Shown here: piece after piece, positions 29,561 to 37,188 of the stretch
Layout of the letters: each line of letters opens with the position of its first letter
Numbering within the stretch: position 1 is the stretch's first letter
Origin: Nitrospiraceae bacterium
GTDB lineage: Bacteria; Nitrospirota; Nitrospiria; Nitrospirales; Nitrospiraceae
Assembly: GCA_035623075.1 (NCBI GenBank)
Contig: DASPUC010000020.1
Span: forward strand, 124,001 to 188,000
Direction of reading: 5' to 3'
DNA: 64,000 bases
Notes under the pieces: generated by a model
Databases searched by the model: none
Told to the model about the DNA's origin: nothing
The model's input: the letters and a program-made list of their open reading frames with translations, nothing else
Program-made: the position numbers and the translations under genes

Positions 29561-30062
29561 ATTTTTGAGTCTCTGCTGATGATGCCTTCCCGTTGTTTGC
29601 GAGAGGCAATCTCGGGGGAGCTTTAGTTGGATTGCAGTGAAGCCGTTTCCCTAGGCTAGGCGACAGCGATTCTAGTCGGCGATGAAAGACCGCTGTCTTC
29701 AATGGCAAAGCAGTGTAGAACCGGTCGTGCACCGGGATGGCGGTAGCTTGTGCATGAACCTCTGAAACCCGAAGGGATTGACGGTCTAGATATAGATGAG
29801 TATAGACATGGACAAGATGATCTTGACCCTATTCCTGAACGCTTGCATAGGTCATCAAATCTGCCGTTCCCAGCTTTCACAAATGGCGGGCGAAATATAT
29901 TTGGGAGATATAGACGCCCAGCTACTTCAAGCGACTGCGAATGGTTAGCTTACTCGATTCCAGACGAATCACGCTTTTTTGAACATAGGAGTAGGGTGGT
30001 CGCAAACAAGAGATTGACTTCGAATATAACGGCGATAGGGGAAAACCGAACAGGGAAATAAA
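29561..30062 (+). other. Long leader between nusG-like gene and carbamoyltransferase
   Basis: 502 nt without a confident gene. It holds a small hairpin CGAGA-GGCAA-TCTCG (29600-29614), the ops-like element (29721-29753) and a GTG-initiated frame of 103 codons (29750-30061) that ends 1 nt before the next ATG. That frame has no recognisable domain, has rather random composition and starts inside the ops-like motif. It is more likely chance than a gene, although a translated leader cannot be excluded. Confidence 0.6.
29721..29753 (+). promoter_or_regulatory. JUMPStart/ops-like element (hairpin + GGCGGTAGC)
   Basis: A perfect stem CCGGT (29721-29725) / ACCGG (29731-29735) with a 5-nt loop is followed 3 nt later by GGCGGTAGCTTGTGC (29739-29753). 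The enterobacterial ops core, recalled as GGCGGTAGCGTGC, matches at 11 of 13 positions including the first nine. It lies just downstream of an RfaH-like gene and ahead of carbohydrate genes, as in known RfaH systems. A second site with the same geometry is at 33498-33530. It is a strong candidate; function is inferred. Confidence 0.65.
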
Positions 30063-31937
30063 ATGGCGGTCAACAACACAGTGAGGGCGCCGACTTATAT
30101 CCTGGGCATCTCTGCCTTCTATCACGATAGCGCAGCCTGTCTGTTAGGTGATGGAGACATTCTCGCTGCCGTCCAAGAGGAACGGTTCACGAGAAAAAAA
30201 CACGATCCAGGCTTCCCTCGCCAAGCAGTGCAATACTGCCTAGCCCAGGCAGATATCGGCATCAAAGATCTCAAATACATCGTGTTCTATGACAAGCCGC
30301 TCATCAAATTCGAACGACTTCTGGAAACCTATATCTGTTTTGCTCCTAAGGGGCTCCAGTCGTTCTTAGCGGCAATGCCAGTGTGGTTGAAAGAAAAGCT
30401 ACTGCTCAGAAGCCTGCTTCAAAAAGAAGTGCTGGCATGTGCCGACGGCCTCGAACGCTCTGACTTGCCGGAATTCTTGTTTGGCGAACATCACGAATCG
30501 CATGCGGCTTCGGCATTTTTTGTGTCTCCCTATCAGAAGGCAGGGGTCTTATGTATGGACGGCGTTGGCGAATGGGCCACTACCTCTGCGTGGTTGGGAG
30601 AGGGCAATACCTTGACACCTTTGTGGGAGATCCCCTTCCCACACTCCCTAGGCCTTCTGTATTCCGCTTTCACCTATTACACCGGCTTCAAAGTGAATTC
30701 CGGCGAATATAAGGTGATGGGACTGGCTCCCTACGGCGAACCCAAGTATGTGAAGGCCATTTACGATCACCTGTTGGATTTGAAGCCGGACGGTACGTTC
30801 CGGATGAATATGGATTACTTCAACTATTGCACGGGGCTCACTATGACGAGCCGCAAGTTTGATGAGTTATTTGGGGGGCCGCCTCGTACGCCGGAGTCAA
30901 AACTTGGGCAGCGCGAGATGGATCTGGCTCGCTCCATTCAGGAAGTGACCGAAGAAGTAATGTTGCGGCTATCACGGACGATGCATCGCGAGACTGGGGC
31001 GGCATACCTGTGCCTTGCAGGAGGCGTCGCTCTGAATTGCGTCGGGAACGGCCGCATCTTACGAGAGGGACCCTTTAAGGGGCTCTGGATTCAACCGGCC
31101 GCTGGTGATGCTGGCGGAGCGATGGGGGCAGCACTCAGTGCGTGGTATCAGCATGATAATCAGCCAAGGACAGCCGACCATAGGAAAGACCAAATGAAAG
31201 GAGGCTACCTTGGCCCAGCCTTCACCAACGACGAAATTGAAGCCAGGCTGAAAATCATCGGGGCGGTCTACAATCGGCTTGAAGACGAGGACTTATATGA
31301 TCAAGTCGCTGAAGATCTAGCAAGAGGAAAAGTAGTGGGGTGGCTTCAGGGCCGCATGGAGTTCGGACCTCGATCCCTCGGCGGACGCAGTATCCTGGGC
31401 GATGCGCGGAATACCAAGATGCAATCAGTGATGAACCTCAAGATCAAGTATCGAGAGTCCTTCAGGCCCTTCGCCCCCTCGGTGCTCCGGGAACGGGTGC
31501 CGGATTATTTTCAGATGAACTGCGACAGCCCATATATGTTGCTGGTTGCGCCGGTGATCGAAAAGCGGCGACTGCCGTGCAATCCGAATCAGAAGGGACT
31601 CTGGGGCATCGACTTGCTCAACGTGCCGCGCTCAGATATTCCCGCGGTCACCCACATCGACTATTCGGCGAGAGTGCAAACGGTTCATGAAGAGACGAAT
31701 CCACGCTATTACAAGTTGCTCAAGGCGTTTGAACAGAAGACCGGGTGTGCCACCCTGGTCAATACCTCGTTTAACGTGCGGGGCGAACCGATTGTCTGTA
31801 CTCCCGAAGATGCCTATCGGTGTTTCATGCGGACGGAAATGGATGTGCTCGTGTTGGAAAACTTCATTCTCATAAAGGAAGACCAAAAACCGCTCGGGAG
31901 CGACTCTGATTGGAAGAAGGAATTTGAATTGGATTAA
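30063..31937 (+). CDS. NodU/CmcH-family O-carbamoyltransferase
   Basis: Transfers a carbamoyl group from carbamoyl phosphate to a hydroxyl, here most likely on a sugar of the glycan. The 624-residue protein has the N-terminal Kae1/ASKHA-like domain (ILGISAFYHDSAACLL, EERFTRKKHD, FGEHHESHAASAFF, CMDGVGEWATTS). The C-terminal domain contains GRMEFGPRSLGGRSIL, TLVNTSFNVRGEPIV and CTPEDAYRCF. The metal-binding His set HHESH is intact. It heads the trio with an SxtJ-type and a DUF5989 protein. Transcription probably depends on the upstream ops-like leader. Confidence 0.93.
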   Translation: MAVNNTVRAPTYILGISAFYHDSAACLLGDGDILAAVQEERFTRKKHDPGFPRQAVQYCLAQADIGIKDLKYIVFYDKPLIKFERLLETYICFAPKGLQSFLAAMPVWLKEKLLLRSLLQKEVLACADGLERSDLPEFLFGEHHESHAASAFFVSPYQKAGVLCMDGVGEWATTSAWLGEGNTLTPLWEIPFPHSLGLLYSAFTYYTGFKVNSGEYKVMGLAPYGEPKYVKAIYDHLLDLKPDGTFRMNMDYFNYCTGLTMTSRKFDELFGGPPRTPESKLGQREMDLARSIQEVTEEVMLRLSRTMHRETGAAYLCLAGGVALNCVGNGRILREGPFKGLWIQPAAGDAGGAMGAALSAWYQHDNQPRTADHRKDQMKGGYLGPAFTNDEIEARLKIIGAVYNRLEDEDLYDQVAEDLARGKVVGWLQGRMEFGPRSLGGRSILGDARNTKMQSVMNLKIKYRESFRPFAPSVLRERVPDYFQMNCDSPYMLLVAPVIEKRRLPCNPNQKGLWGIDLLNVPRSDIPAVTHIDYSARVQTVHEETNPRYYKLLKAFEQKTGCATLVNTSFNVRGEPIVCTPEDAYRCFMRTEMDVLVLENFILIKEDQKPLGSDSDWKKEFELD

Positions 31938-31950
31938 ACAGAGGGCGTGA

Positions 31951-32346
31951 ATGAATCAAGATACAAACAAGAAACAATTGCGCGACTTCGGTCTTGTGGT
32001 AGGCGGTATCCTGGTGGTCATCGGGCTGTGGCCTTTGATGTTTCGCGGACAGTCGCTTCGCCTTTGGGCGTTCGGTCTGGGTGTGGTCTTAATGGCCTTA
32101 GGCGCCGTGCTGCCTATGCTTCTGGCGCCGGTCCACAAGGTATGGATGTGGATTGGTCATGTTTTAGGATGGATTAATACGCGAATCCTCCTTGGCATCG
32201 TATTCTATGGGCTCGTGACGCCCATCGGGTTGATGTTTCGGCTTATAGGCAAGGACACGATGAGGCATGAGATCGCAGAAGCAAGTCCAAGCTATCGCGT
32301 GGTTCGAAAGCCTCGACCTCGAGGACACATGAGGTTTCAATTTTAA
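31951..32346 (+). CDS. SxtJ-family small membrane protein
   Basis: A 131-residue membrane protein with about three hydrophobic segments (DFGLVVGGILVVIGLWPLMF; LWAFGLGVVLMALGAVLPML; ILLGIVFYGLVTPIGLMFRL). A short C-terminal soluble tail holds SPSYRVVRKPRPRGHMRFQF, the usual end of SxtJ proteins. The family was named in the saxitoxin cluster and usually neighbours a carbamoyltransferase, as here. It lies 13 nt after the carbamoyltransferase stop. The function is unknown; membrane tethering or partner stabilisation is a guess. Confidence 0.85.
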   Translation: MNQDTNKKQLRDFGLVVGGILVVIGLWPLMFRGQSLRLWAFGLGVVLMALGAVLPMLLAPVHKVWMWIGHVLGWINTRILLGIVFYGLVTPIGLMFRLIGKDTMRHEIAEASPSYRVVRKPRPRGHMRFQF

Positions 32347-32367
32347 GAAATCCGCAGGAGGTGCGAT

Positions 32368-32520
32368 ATGGGCGAGTTTATGTTGGAATTGTGGGCCTTT
32401 ATGAAGGAACGAAAAAAATTCTGGCTGCTGCCTATTGTAATGGTTCTTTTGTTGCTAGGGAGCCTGATTGCATTGACGCAAGGTTCGGCGGTGGCACCCT
32501 TTATCTATACACTTTTTTAA
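32368..32520 (+). CDS. DUF5989-type 50-residue membrane protein
   Basis: A tiny protein that starts MGEFMLELWAFMKERKKFW, continues into one hydrophobic helix (LLPIVMVLLLLGSLIALT) and ends QGSAVAPFIYTLF. This is the typical DUF5989 layout. A GCAGGAGG ribosome site lies just upstream of the ATG. It is the third member of the conserved carbamoyltransferase-SxtJ-DUF5989 trio, 21 nt after the SxtJ gene. The biochemical role is unknown; its constant company with SxtJ suggests a small membrane complex around the carbamoyltransferase. Confidence 0.85.
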   Translation: MGEFMLELWAFMKERKKFWLLPIVMVLLLLGSLIALTQGSAVAPFIYTLF

Positions 32521-32715
32521 TTCTGCGAAACCTCAGATCACTATTGGGCAATGAATTAAGGCAAACATCAGCTTGATATTGCCAACGTATGATGCATCAT
32601 TATTGCGATGGAGCCAGCTGGTTGACTGAAGCCGCTTTCGGCTTTAGGCCTTTACTCCGTCGAAATTACTTCTAGCGGGTTTTATCTGGTCGTTTCCGAA
32701 CTGAGGGATGCGGGA

Positions 32716-33083
32716 ATGATGAGTGCCCAAGGGGTCGTCCAGCAGGATCTTCGATATATCTGTAACAATCTATCGGAAGAGTTTTCCCAGGTATCCGGCA
32801 AGCATTTGCTCGTCACCTGCGGAACCGGCCTTGTTGGACATTACTTCATATAGGCGGTCGTACAGTGGAGCGACTGGGCAGAAATGCGGGGAGGGGAACC
32901 AATTAATGTGACCTTGTACAACAGCTTTGTGCGAGGAATGCTTCTCTGGTCTGCCAGACTTCAAGGAGGCAAGAATATAATCCTGGTACGGCACGACGTG
33001 ACCCATCCAATTCCATAAGAGATGGGTAACTTTCAGTTCATTATCCATGCCGCCTCTATTGCACCATCGCGGTTTTGTAAGCC
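32716..33083 (+). pseudogene. Decayed NAD-dependent sugar epimerase/dehydratase, 5' part
   Basis: One reading frame carries an SDR-type start: DLRYICNNLSEEFSQVSGKHL, LVTCGTGLVGHYF (the glycine-rich NAD loop, first Gly now Cys). After an in-frame TAG at 32851 come EPINVTLYNSFVRGM and RHDVTHPIP, then a TAA at 33016, then FQFIIHAASIAPSRF. The order matches the first 120 residues of UDP-glucuronate decarboxylase-like epimerases. The rest is missing; the frame runs directly into the decayed nusG-like fragment at 33084. An opposite-strand open frame here is only its shadow. Confidence 0.75.
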
Positions 33084-33327
33084 ATGGACATTGTCGATAA
33101 AAAGATGATCGAAGCCATAAGAAATCGGCCCAACTATGAAGACGTCCTGCATAATTCACCATCGTTCACACCGGGCCAGTCTGTGCGCATTGAAGATGGC
33201 CCGCTTCATGGAGTCTAAACAATCTTTGAGCGGTCAATGCCGGGTCTTTAATGCGCGGTTCTCTTGCTCAAAGCGCGCCTATCAGGCTCGAGTCGTTGTC
33301 GATCTCGAGCGTCTCGTTAGTTTCTAA
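33084..33327 (+). pseudogene. Decayed NusG/RfaH-like gene, 3' part
   Basis: From 33084 the translation reads VDKKMIEAIRNRP...SFTPGQSVRIEDGPLHGV, aligning with the end of the NGN and the KOW domain of the intact gene at 29012-29560. A TAA follows (33216), then TIFERSMPGL and a second TAA (33249), then CAVLLLKA. A frameshift leads to AYQARVVVDLERLVSF and the stop at 33325-33327. Two nonsense codons plus a frameshift mean it is dead. The N-terminal half is gone, replaced by the epimerase remnant. Confidence 0.85.
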
Positions 33328-33497
33328 GTCGTGTAGTTGCTGTGTTTAGACCGCTAGTGCCGCCCCTCTTCCGCGGTATTGTTATCGAAGGAAGAAGGAA
33401 GGTTTTATATAGGTCAGGCTTGCATGAAGCGGTTGACCCGAGGATTAGTCGGGGTTAAGGGAGTCAGGCACCGGAGATCATAGAAAGCATAGGTGAG

Positions 33498-33530
33498 CTG
33501 GTGATTCACTGGAATGGTGGTAGCCAATGC
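33498..33530 (+). promoter_or_regulatory. Second ops/JUMPStart-like element (hairpin + GGTGGTAGC)
   Basis: CTGGT (33498-33502) can pair with ACTGG (33508-33512) through two GU pairs, and two inner pairs may extend it. Three nt later comes GGTGGTAGCCAATGC (33516-33530). A 47-nt stretch ending here aligns without gaps to the stretch ending at 29753, with about 32 identities. The stem positions are the same and pairing is kept. It follows the decayed nusG-like gene just as copy 1 follows the intact one. Confidence 0.55.
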
Positions 33531-33642
33531 CGTACTTCTTGTTCAGGAGTCGGCAAATTCAGCACCATCTTGACCTCGCGCATTGCATTCCAATTTTCAG
33601 CAAGTCGACGATTTGTTGTGGATTTTCTCAATCGAATGGGCC

Positions 33643-34713
33643 ATGCCAATGCTCACTAAACACACGGGCCGACAGATTTTGAACCTCCGTGCTGGCGATC
33701 TGGTGGAGGTGCGCAGCAGAGAAGAGATTTTGTATACGTTGGATGACCAGGGGAAACTTGATTCGCTACCCTTTATGCCGGAGATGCTGAAATATTGTGG
33801 TAAGCGATTCAAAGTCATCAAACGAGCCGACAAAACCTGTGACACCATCAACCAAACTGGCGCCAGAAGAATGTTGCACGCCGTGCACCTGGAGGACGTC
33901 CGGTGTGACGGTGAAACGCATGGTGGGTGCCAGGCTGGGTGCCTTATCTTCTGGAAGGAAGACTGGCTTAAGAGACCGGAATCTTCAACTATTTGTGCAG
34001 GACCGTCTTCTACGAAGGATGTGGCGAGACCATGTCCAACCGACTTAGAAGCCCCAGCTGCGCGCTGTTCAGAATACACCATTACCAAAGCGACACGGGT
34101 TCAGACGACTACGCCAGAAGAGGGCGAGATATTTTCTTGCCAAACCACAGAACTTTTTAAGGCAACATCGCCGTTGCAGTGGTGGGATGCCCGGCAATAT
34201 ATTCGCGATCTCCGTTCGAGAAATGTGAGAGTCGATGAACTGATCCAAACATTCATGTTCTGGGTATTTGCCAAACTCCTCCGTATCGGTGGGTATCGCG
34301 CACTTGTGAGGGCCTACGACCTCATACAAAAATCGCGCGGCCGCTGGCCTTACCCATACAAGCAGGGGAAGTTGATGGGGAAGGCTCCTGCCATCACGTT
34401 AAATCTTCGGCCTGGAGAGCTAGTTCAGGTCAAGCAACACGATGAGATTCTAGAAACGGTGAACTTGCAGAATAAAAATCGAGGCCTCTCTTTTGATCCT
34501 GAAATGGTGCCTTATTGTGGGCGCACATTTAAAGTCCTGAGGCGCGTTGAAAAGCTGATCCACGAGCGGACCGGAAAAATGATGTACCTGCCAAACGATT
34601 GCGTCGTACTCGACGGAGTGACATGCCAAGCTTGGTATAGCCAGAAAAGGTTCTTTTGTCCACGCAGCATCTACCCATATTGGCGAGAAATCTGGCTAAA
34701 AAGGGCGGGATAA
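33643..34713 (+). CDS. Protein with two Cys-rich repeat domains, function unknown
   Basis: A 356-residue protein with an internal duplication. Copy 1 (about residues 11-111) reads ILNLRAGDLVEVRSREEIL, MPEMLKYCGKRFKV, KTCDTI and CDGETHGGCQAGCLIFWKEDWLKR. Copy 2 (about 250-355) reads ITLNLRPGELVQVKQHDEIL, PEMVPYCGRTFKV and ends CPRSIYPYWREIWLKR, but lacks the KTCDT Cys and has fewer Cys at its end. A linker with WWDARQYIRDLRSRN and a hydrophobic helix lies between. I recall single-domain relatives in biosynthetic clusters of other phyla but no assigned function. Metal binding by the five copy-1 Cys (52, 66, 88, 96, 100) is inference. Confidence 0.7.
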   Translation: MPMLTKHTGRQILNLRAGDLVEVRSREEILYTLDDQGKLDSLPFMPEMLKYCGKRFKVIKRADKTCDTINQTGARRMLHAVHLEDVRCDGETHGGCQAGCLIFWKEDWLKRPESSTICAGPSSTKDVARPCPTDLEAPAARCSEYTITKATRVQTTTPEEGEIFSCQTTELFKATSPLQWWDARQYIRDLRSRNVRVDELIQTFMFWVFAKLLRIGGYRALVRAYDLIQKSRGRWPYPYKQGKLMGKAPAITLNLRPGELVQVKQHDEILETVNLQNKNRGLSFDPEMVPYCGRTFKVLRRVEKLIHERTGKMMYLPNDCVVLDGVTCQAWYSQKRFFCPRSIYPYWREIWLKRAG

Positions 34714-34766
34714 GCTCGCGGCGAGTTCTACGTACTTGATTATTCTAATTAACGCAGGAGGCTCAC

Positions 34767-35852
34767 GTGTTATCAAATGAGAAACATAGTAGGATGCGCG
34801 TGCTTGTGACAGGGCATGAAGGATATATCGGCACGGTAATAGTTCCAATGTTGCTTGCTGACGGCCAAGAGGTTGTTGGTATGGACACCGGTTTGTTTAA
34901 GCAATGCACGTTCCTAGACGGAATCTCAAGCGTACCGACGCTCAGAAACGACATTCGTGACGTCACCCCTTCAAACCTTGAAGGGTTTGATGCAGTTGTC
35001 CACCTCGCGGGCCTGTCAAACGACCCGCTCGGCGATCTCAATCCTGAGCTGACCTTCGAAATCAATCATGTCGCATCGGTACGCCTCGCACGAGCGGCGA
35101 AAGCTGCCGGAGTAAAACGTTTTGTATTTGCTTCATCCTGTAGCAACTACGGCGCAGCCGGTGATGATTTTGTGACAGAACAATCGTGCCTGAATCCTGT
35201 AACTCCCTATGGCATTTCAAAGGTCCGCGCCGAACAGGATATCAGCAAATTGGCCTATGATGACTTCAGCCCGACCTTTCTCCGGTGTGCTACCGCCTAC
35301 GGAGTATCCCCGCGTCTCCGTTTTGACATCGTGCTGAACAATCTGGTCGCATGGGCGATCACTTCCGGAACGGTCTACCTCAAGAGCGATGGGACTCCTT
35401 GGCGCCCTATCGTTCATATTGAGGATATTTGCCGCGCGTTTATCGCCGTATTGCATGCCCCGCGGGAGATCGTGCACAACCAAGCCTTCAACGTCGGCCA
35501 GACTCAGGAAAATTATCGCATCCGCGAGATCGCCGAGATCGTCAAAGAGACAGTGCCGGGCTGCTGTATCGAGTTTGCGACAGATGCTGGCCCCGACAAG
35601 CGGTGCTACCGGGCCGACTTCGGCAAAATTGCCAACGCGTTACCTGAGTTTAAGCCTCAGTGGACCGCTCGCCGTGGAGCACAACAACTCTATGAGGTCT
35701 ACAAACGAGTTGGCCTCAAGTTGGAAGACTTTGAAGGAGAGAGGTACAAACGAATAGACCACATCAAGCTTCTCATCGGGCACGGGCGACTGAGCCGCGA
35801 GCTTCGATGGAGTCAATCCGACGCCATGGCGACTGCTGCGTCCACCCATTAG
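34767..35852 (+). CDS. NAD-dependent sugar epimerase/reductase (extended SDR), 1
   Basis: A nucleotide-sugar modifying enzyme of the extended SDR family, 361 residues. It has the NAD loop VTGHEGYIG (about residues 14-22), the segment [11 protein letters not shown], the SSCSNYG active-site Ser region and the catalytic YGISK (Tyr-x-x-x-Lys). The GTG start has a well-placed AGGAGG ribosome site 7 nt upstream; an internal ATG at 34794 is the alternative. It stands at the head of the sugar cassette with the C-methyltransferase and could act as a 4-ketoreductase or epimerase. The substrate is unknown. Confidence 0.88.
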   Translation: MLSNEKHSRMRVLVTGHEGYIGTVIVPMLLADGQEVVGMDTGLFKQCTFLDGISSVPTLRNDIRDVTPSNLEGFDAVVHLAGLSNDPLGDLNPELTFEINHVASVRLARAAKAAGVKRFVFASSCSNYGAAGDDFVTEQSCLNPVTPYGISKVRAEQDISKLAYDDFSPTFLRCATAYGVSPRLRFDIVLNNLVAWAITSGTVYLKSDGTPWRPIVHIEDICRAFIAVLHAPREIVHNQAFNVGQTQENYRIREIAEIVKETVPGCCIEFATDAGPDKRCYRADFGKIANALPEFKPQWTARRGAQQLYEVYKRVGLKLEDFEGERYKRIDHIKLLIGHGRLSRELRWSQSDAMATAASTH

Positions 35853-35934
35853 CCGGATTGTCCATAGATCTTTGGCGCAATACCCACACCGTCAAATCAT
35901 TAGGACACGCAACCTGGCAAGAAAGGGTGTTTGT

Positions 35935-37188
35935 ATGGACCCTGTGCAAAATTCTGGTCGAGCCGAGTGTCGTTTTTGCGGCACTACCCTGATGTGTACT
36001 TTCGTCGATCTGGGTATGTCGCCTCTGTGTGAAAGCTACGTGCGTGCTGATCAATTAAACCAAATGGAGCCCTTTTATCCATTGCACGTGTACGTGTGTC
36101 ACTCGTGCTTTCTGGTTCAATTGCAGGAATACGTGAACCCCGCAGAAATTTTTACCGAGTACGCCTACTTTTCATCCTATGCGGAGAGTTGGGTCGCGCA
36201 CGCCAAGAACTACGTGGAGATGATCAGTCAGCGATTGAGTCTCGGCCCCCAGGGCTTCGTGATCGAGCTGGCCAGCAACGACGGCTACCTCCTGCAGCAT
36301 TTTGTCGCGAAGGGCATTCCCGTGCTGGGGATCGAACCAGCTGCCAACGTGGCCAAGGTTGCTGACTCCAAGGGAGTTCCTACGTTGGTGAAATTCTTCG
36401 GCGAAAAGACTGCGCGCGAGCTGGCAGACGAGAGGAGATATGCCGATTTAATAATCGGCAACAACGTACTGGCCCAGGTGCCCGACATCAATGATTTCGT
36501 ACGCGGGATGCAGATCATTCTGAAGCCTCAAGGGGTGGTTACCATGGAATTTCCTCATCTCATGCGATTGATCGAGGAAAACCAGTTCGATACCATCTAT
36601 CACGAACACTTCTCCTATTTCTCCTTGATCAGTGTCGAAAAGATCTTCGCCGCCCATCGGCTCATCCTCTTCGACGTTGAAGAATTGCCGACGCACGGAG
36701 GCTCCTTGCGAATCTATGCTCGACACGAGACGGACCGATCGAAGCCCGTCAGTGCGCGGTTGATAAAACTCCGAGAACAAGAGCTGGCAGCGGGATTCAC
36801 CCGAACGGATACCTATAAGGTGTTCACCGACAAGGTTATAGAGACCAAACGAAAGCTGTTGGAGTTTTTGATCGAGGCCAAGCGCAAAGGAAAATCCGTC
36901 GCCGGCTACGGCGCCCCTGGCAAGGGTAATACTCTACTTAACTATTGCGGAATTAGGACAGACTTCCTCGATTACACAGTCGACAGAAACGTTTACAAGC
37001 AAGGCAAATTCCTGCCTGGGACCCACATTCCGATTTACCATCCCAACAAAATCAAGGAAACGAGGCCGGATTACATCTTCATTCTGCCCTGGAATTTCAA
37101 AGAAGAGATCATGCACCAAGTCGCGTATATTCGTGAGTGGGGAGGACAGTTCGTTGTGCCAATTCCTGAAGTCAGAGTATACCCTTGA
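35935..37188 (+). CDS. Sugar C-methyltransferase (SAM-dependent, zinc-finger type)
   Basis: A 417-residue methyltransferase of the TylC3/NovU-like group that adds a branch methyl to keto-sugar nucleotides. The N-terminal zinc domain has CRFCG near residue 11 and CHSC near 54. Then come the SAM-binding VIELASNDGYLLQHF, the motif GNNVLAQVPD and the conserved HEHFSYFS. A C-terminal domain ends in YGAPGKGNTLLNYCGI and LPWNFKEEI, typical of this family. The ATG at 35935 fits the family N-terminus, with GAAAGG upstream. Its stop overlaps the next start (ATGA). It should act with the RmlC-like epimerase and the SDR enzymes. Confidence 0.9.
   Translation: MDPVQNSGRAECRFCGTTLMCTFVDLGMSPLCESYVRADQLNQMEPFYPLHVYVCHSCFLVQLQEYVNPAEIFTEYAYFSSYAESWVAHAKNYVEMISQRLSLGPQGFVIELASNDGYLLQHFVAKGIPVLGIEPAANVAKVADSKGVPTLVKFFGEKTARELADERRYADLIIGNNVLAQVPDINDFVRGMQIILKPQGVVTMEFPHLMRLIEENQFDTIYHEHFSYFSLISVEKIFAAHRLILFDVEELPTHGGSLRIYARHETDRSKPVSARLIKLREQELAAGFTRTDTYKVFTDKVIETKRKLLEFLIEAKRKGKSVAGYGAPGKGNTLLNYCGIRTDFLDYTVDRNVYKQGKFLPGTHIPIYHPNKIKETRPDYIFILPWNFKEEIMHQVAYIREWGGQFVVPIPEVRVYP

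Noticed and set aside
29750-30061. 103-codon GTG frame between the ops-like element and the carbamoyltransferase
   Set aside because: No domain, random-looking composition, no clear ribosome site, and it starts within the regulatory motif. Recorded as part of the leader instead.
32770-33162. Minus-strand open frame of 130 codons
   Set aside because: It is antisense to the plus-strand epimerase and nusG-like remnants, which have clear family matches; the minus frame has none.
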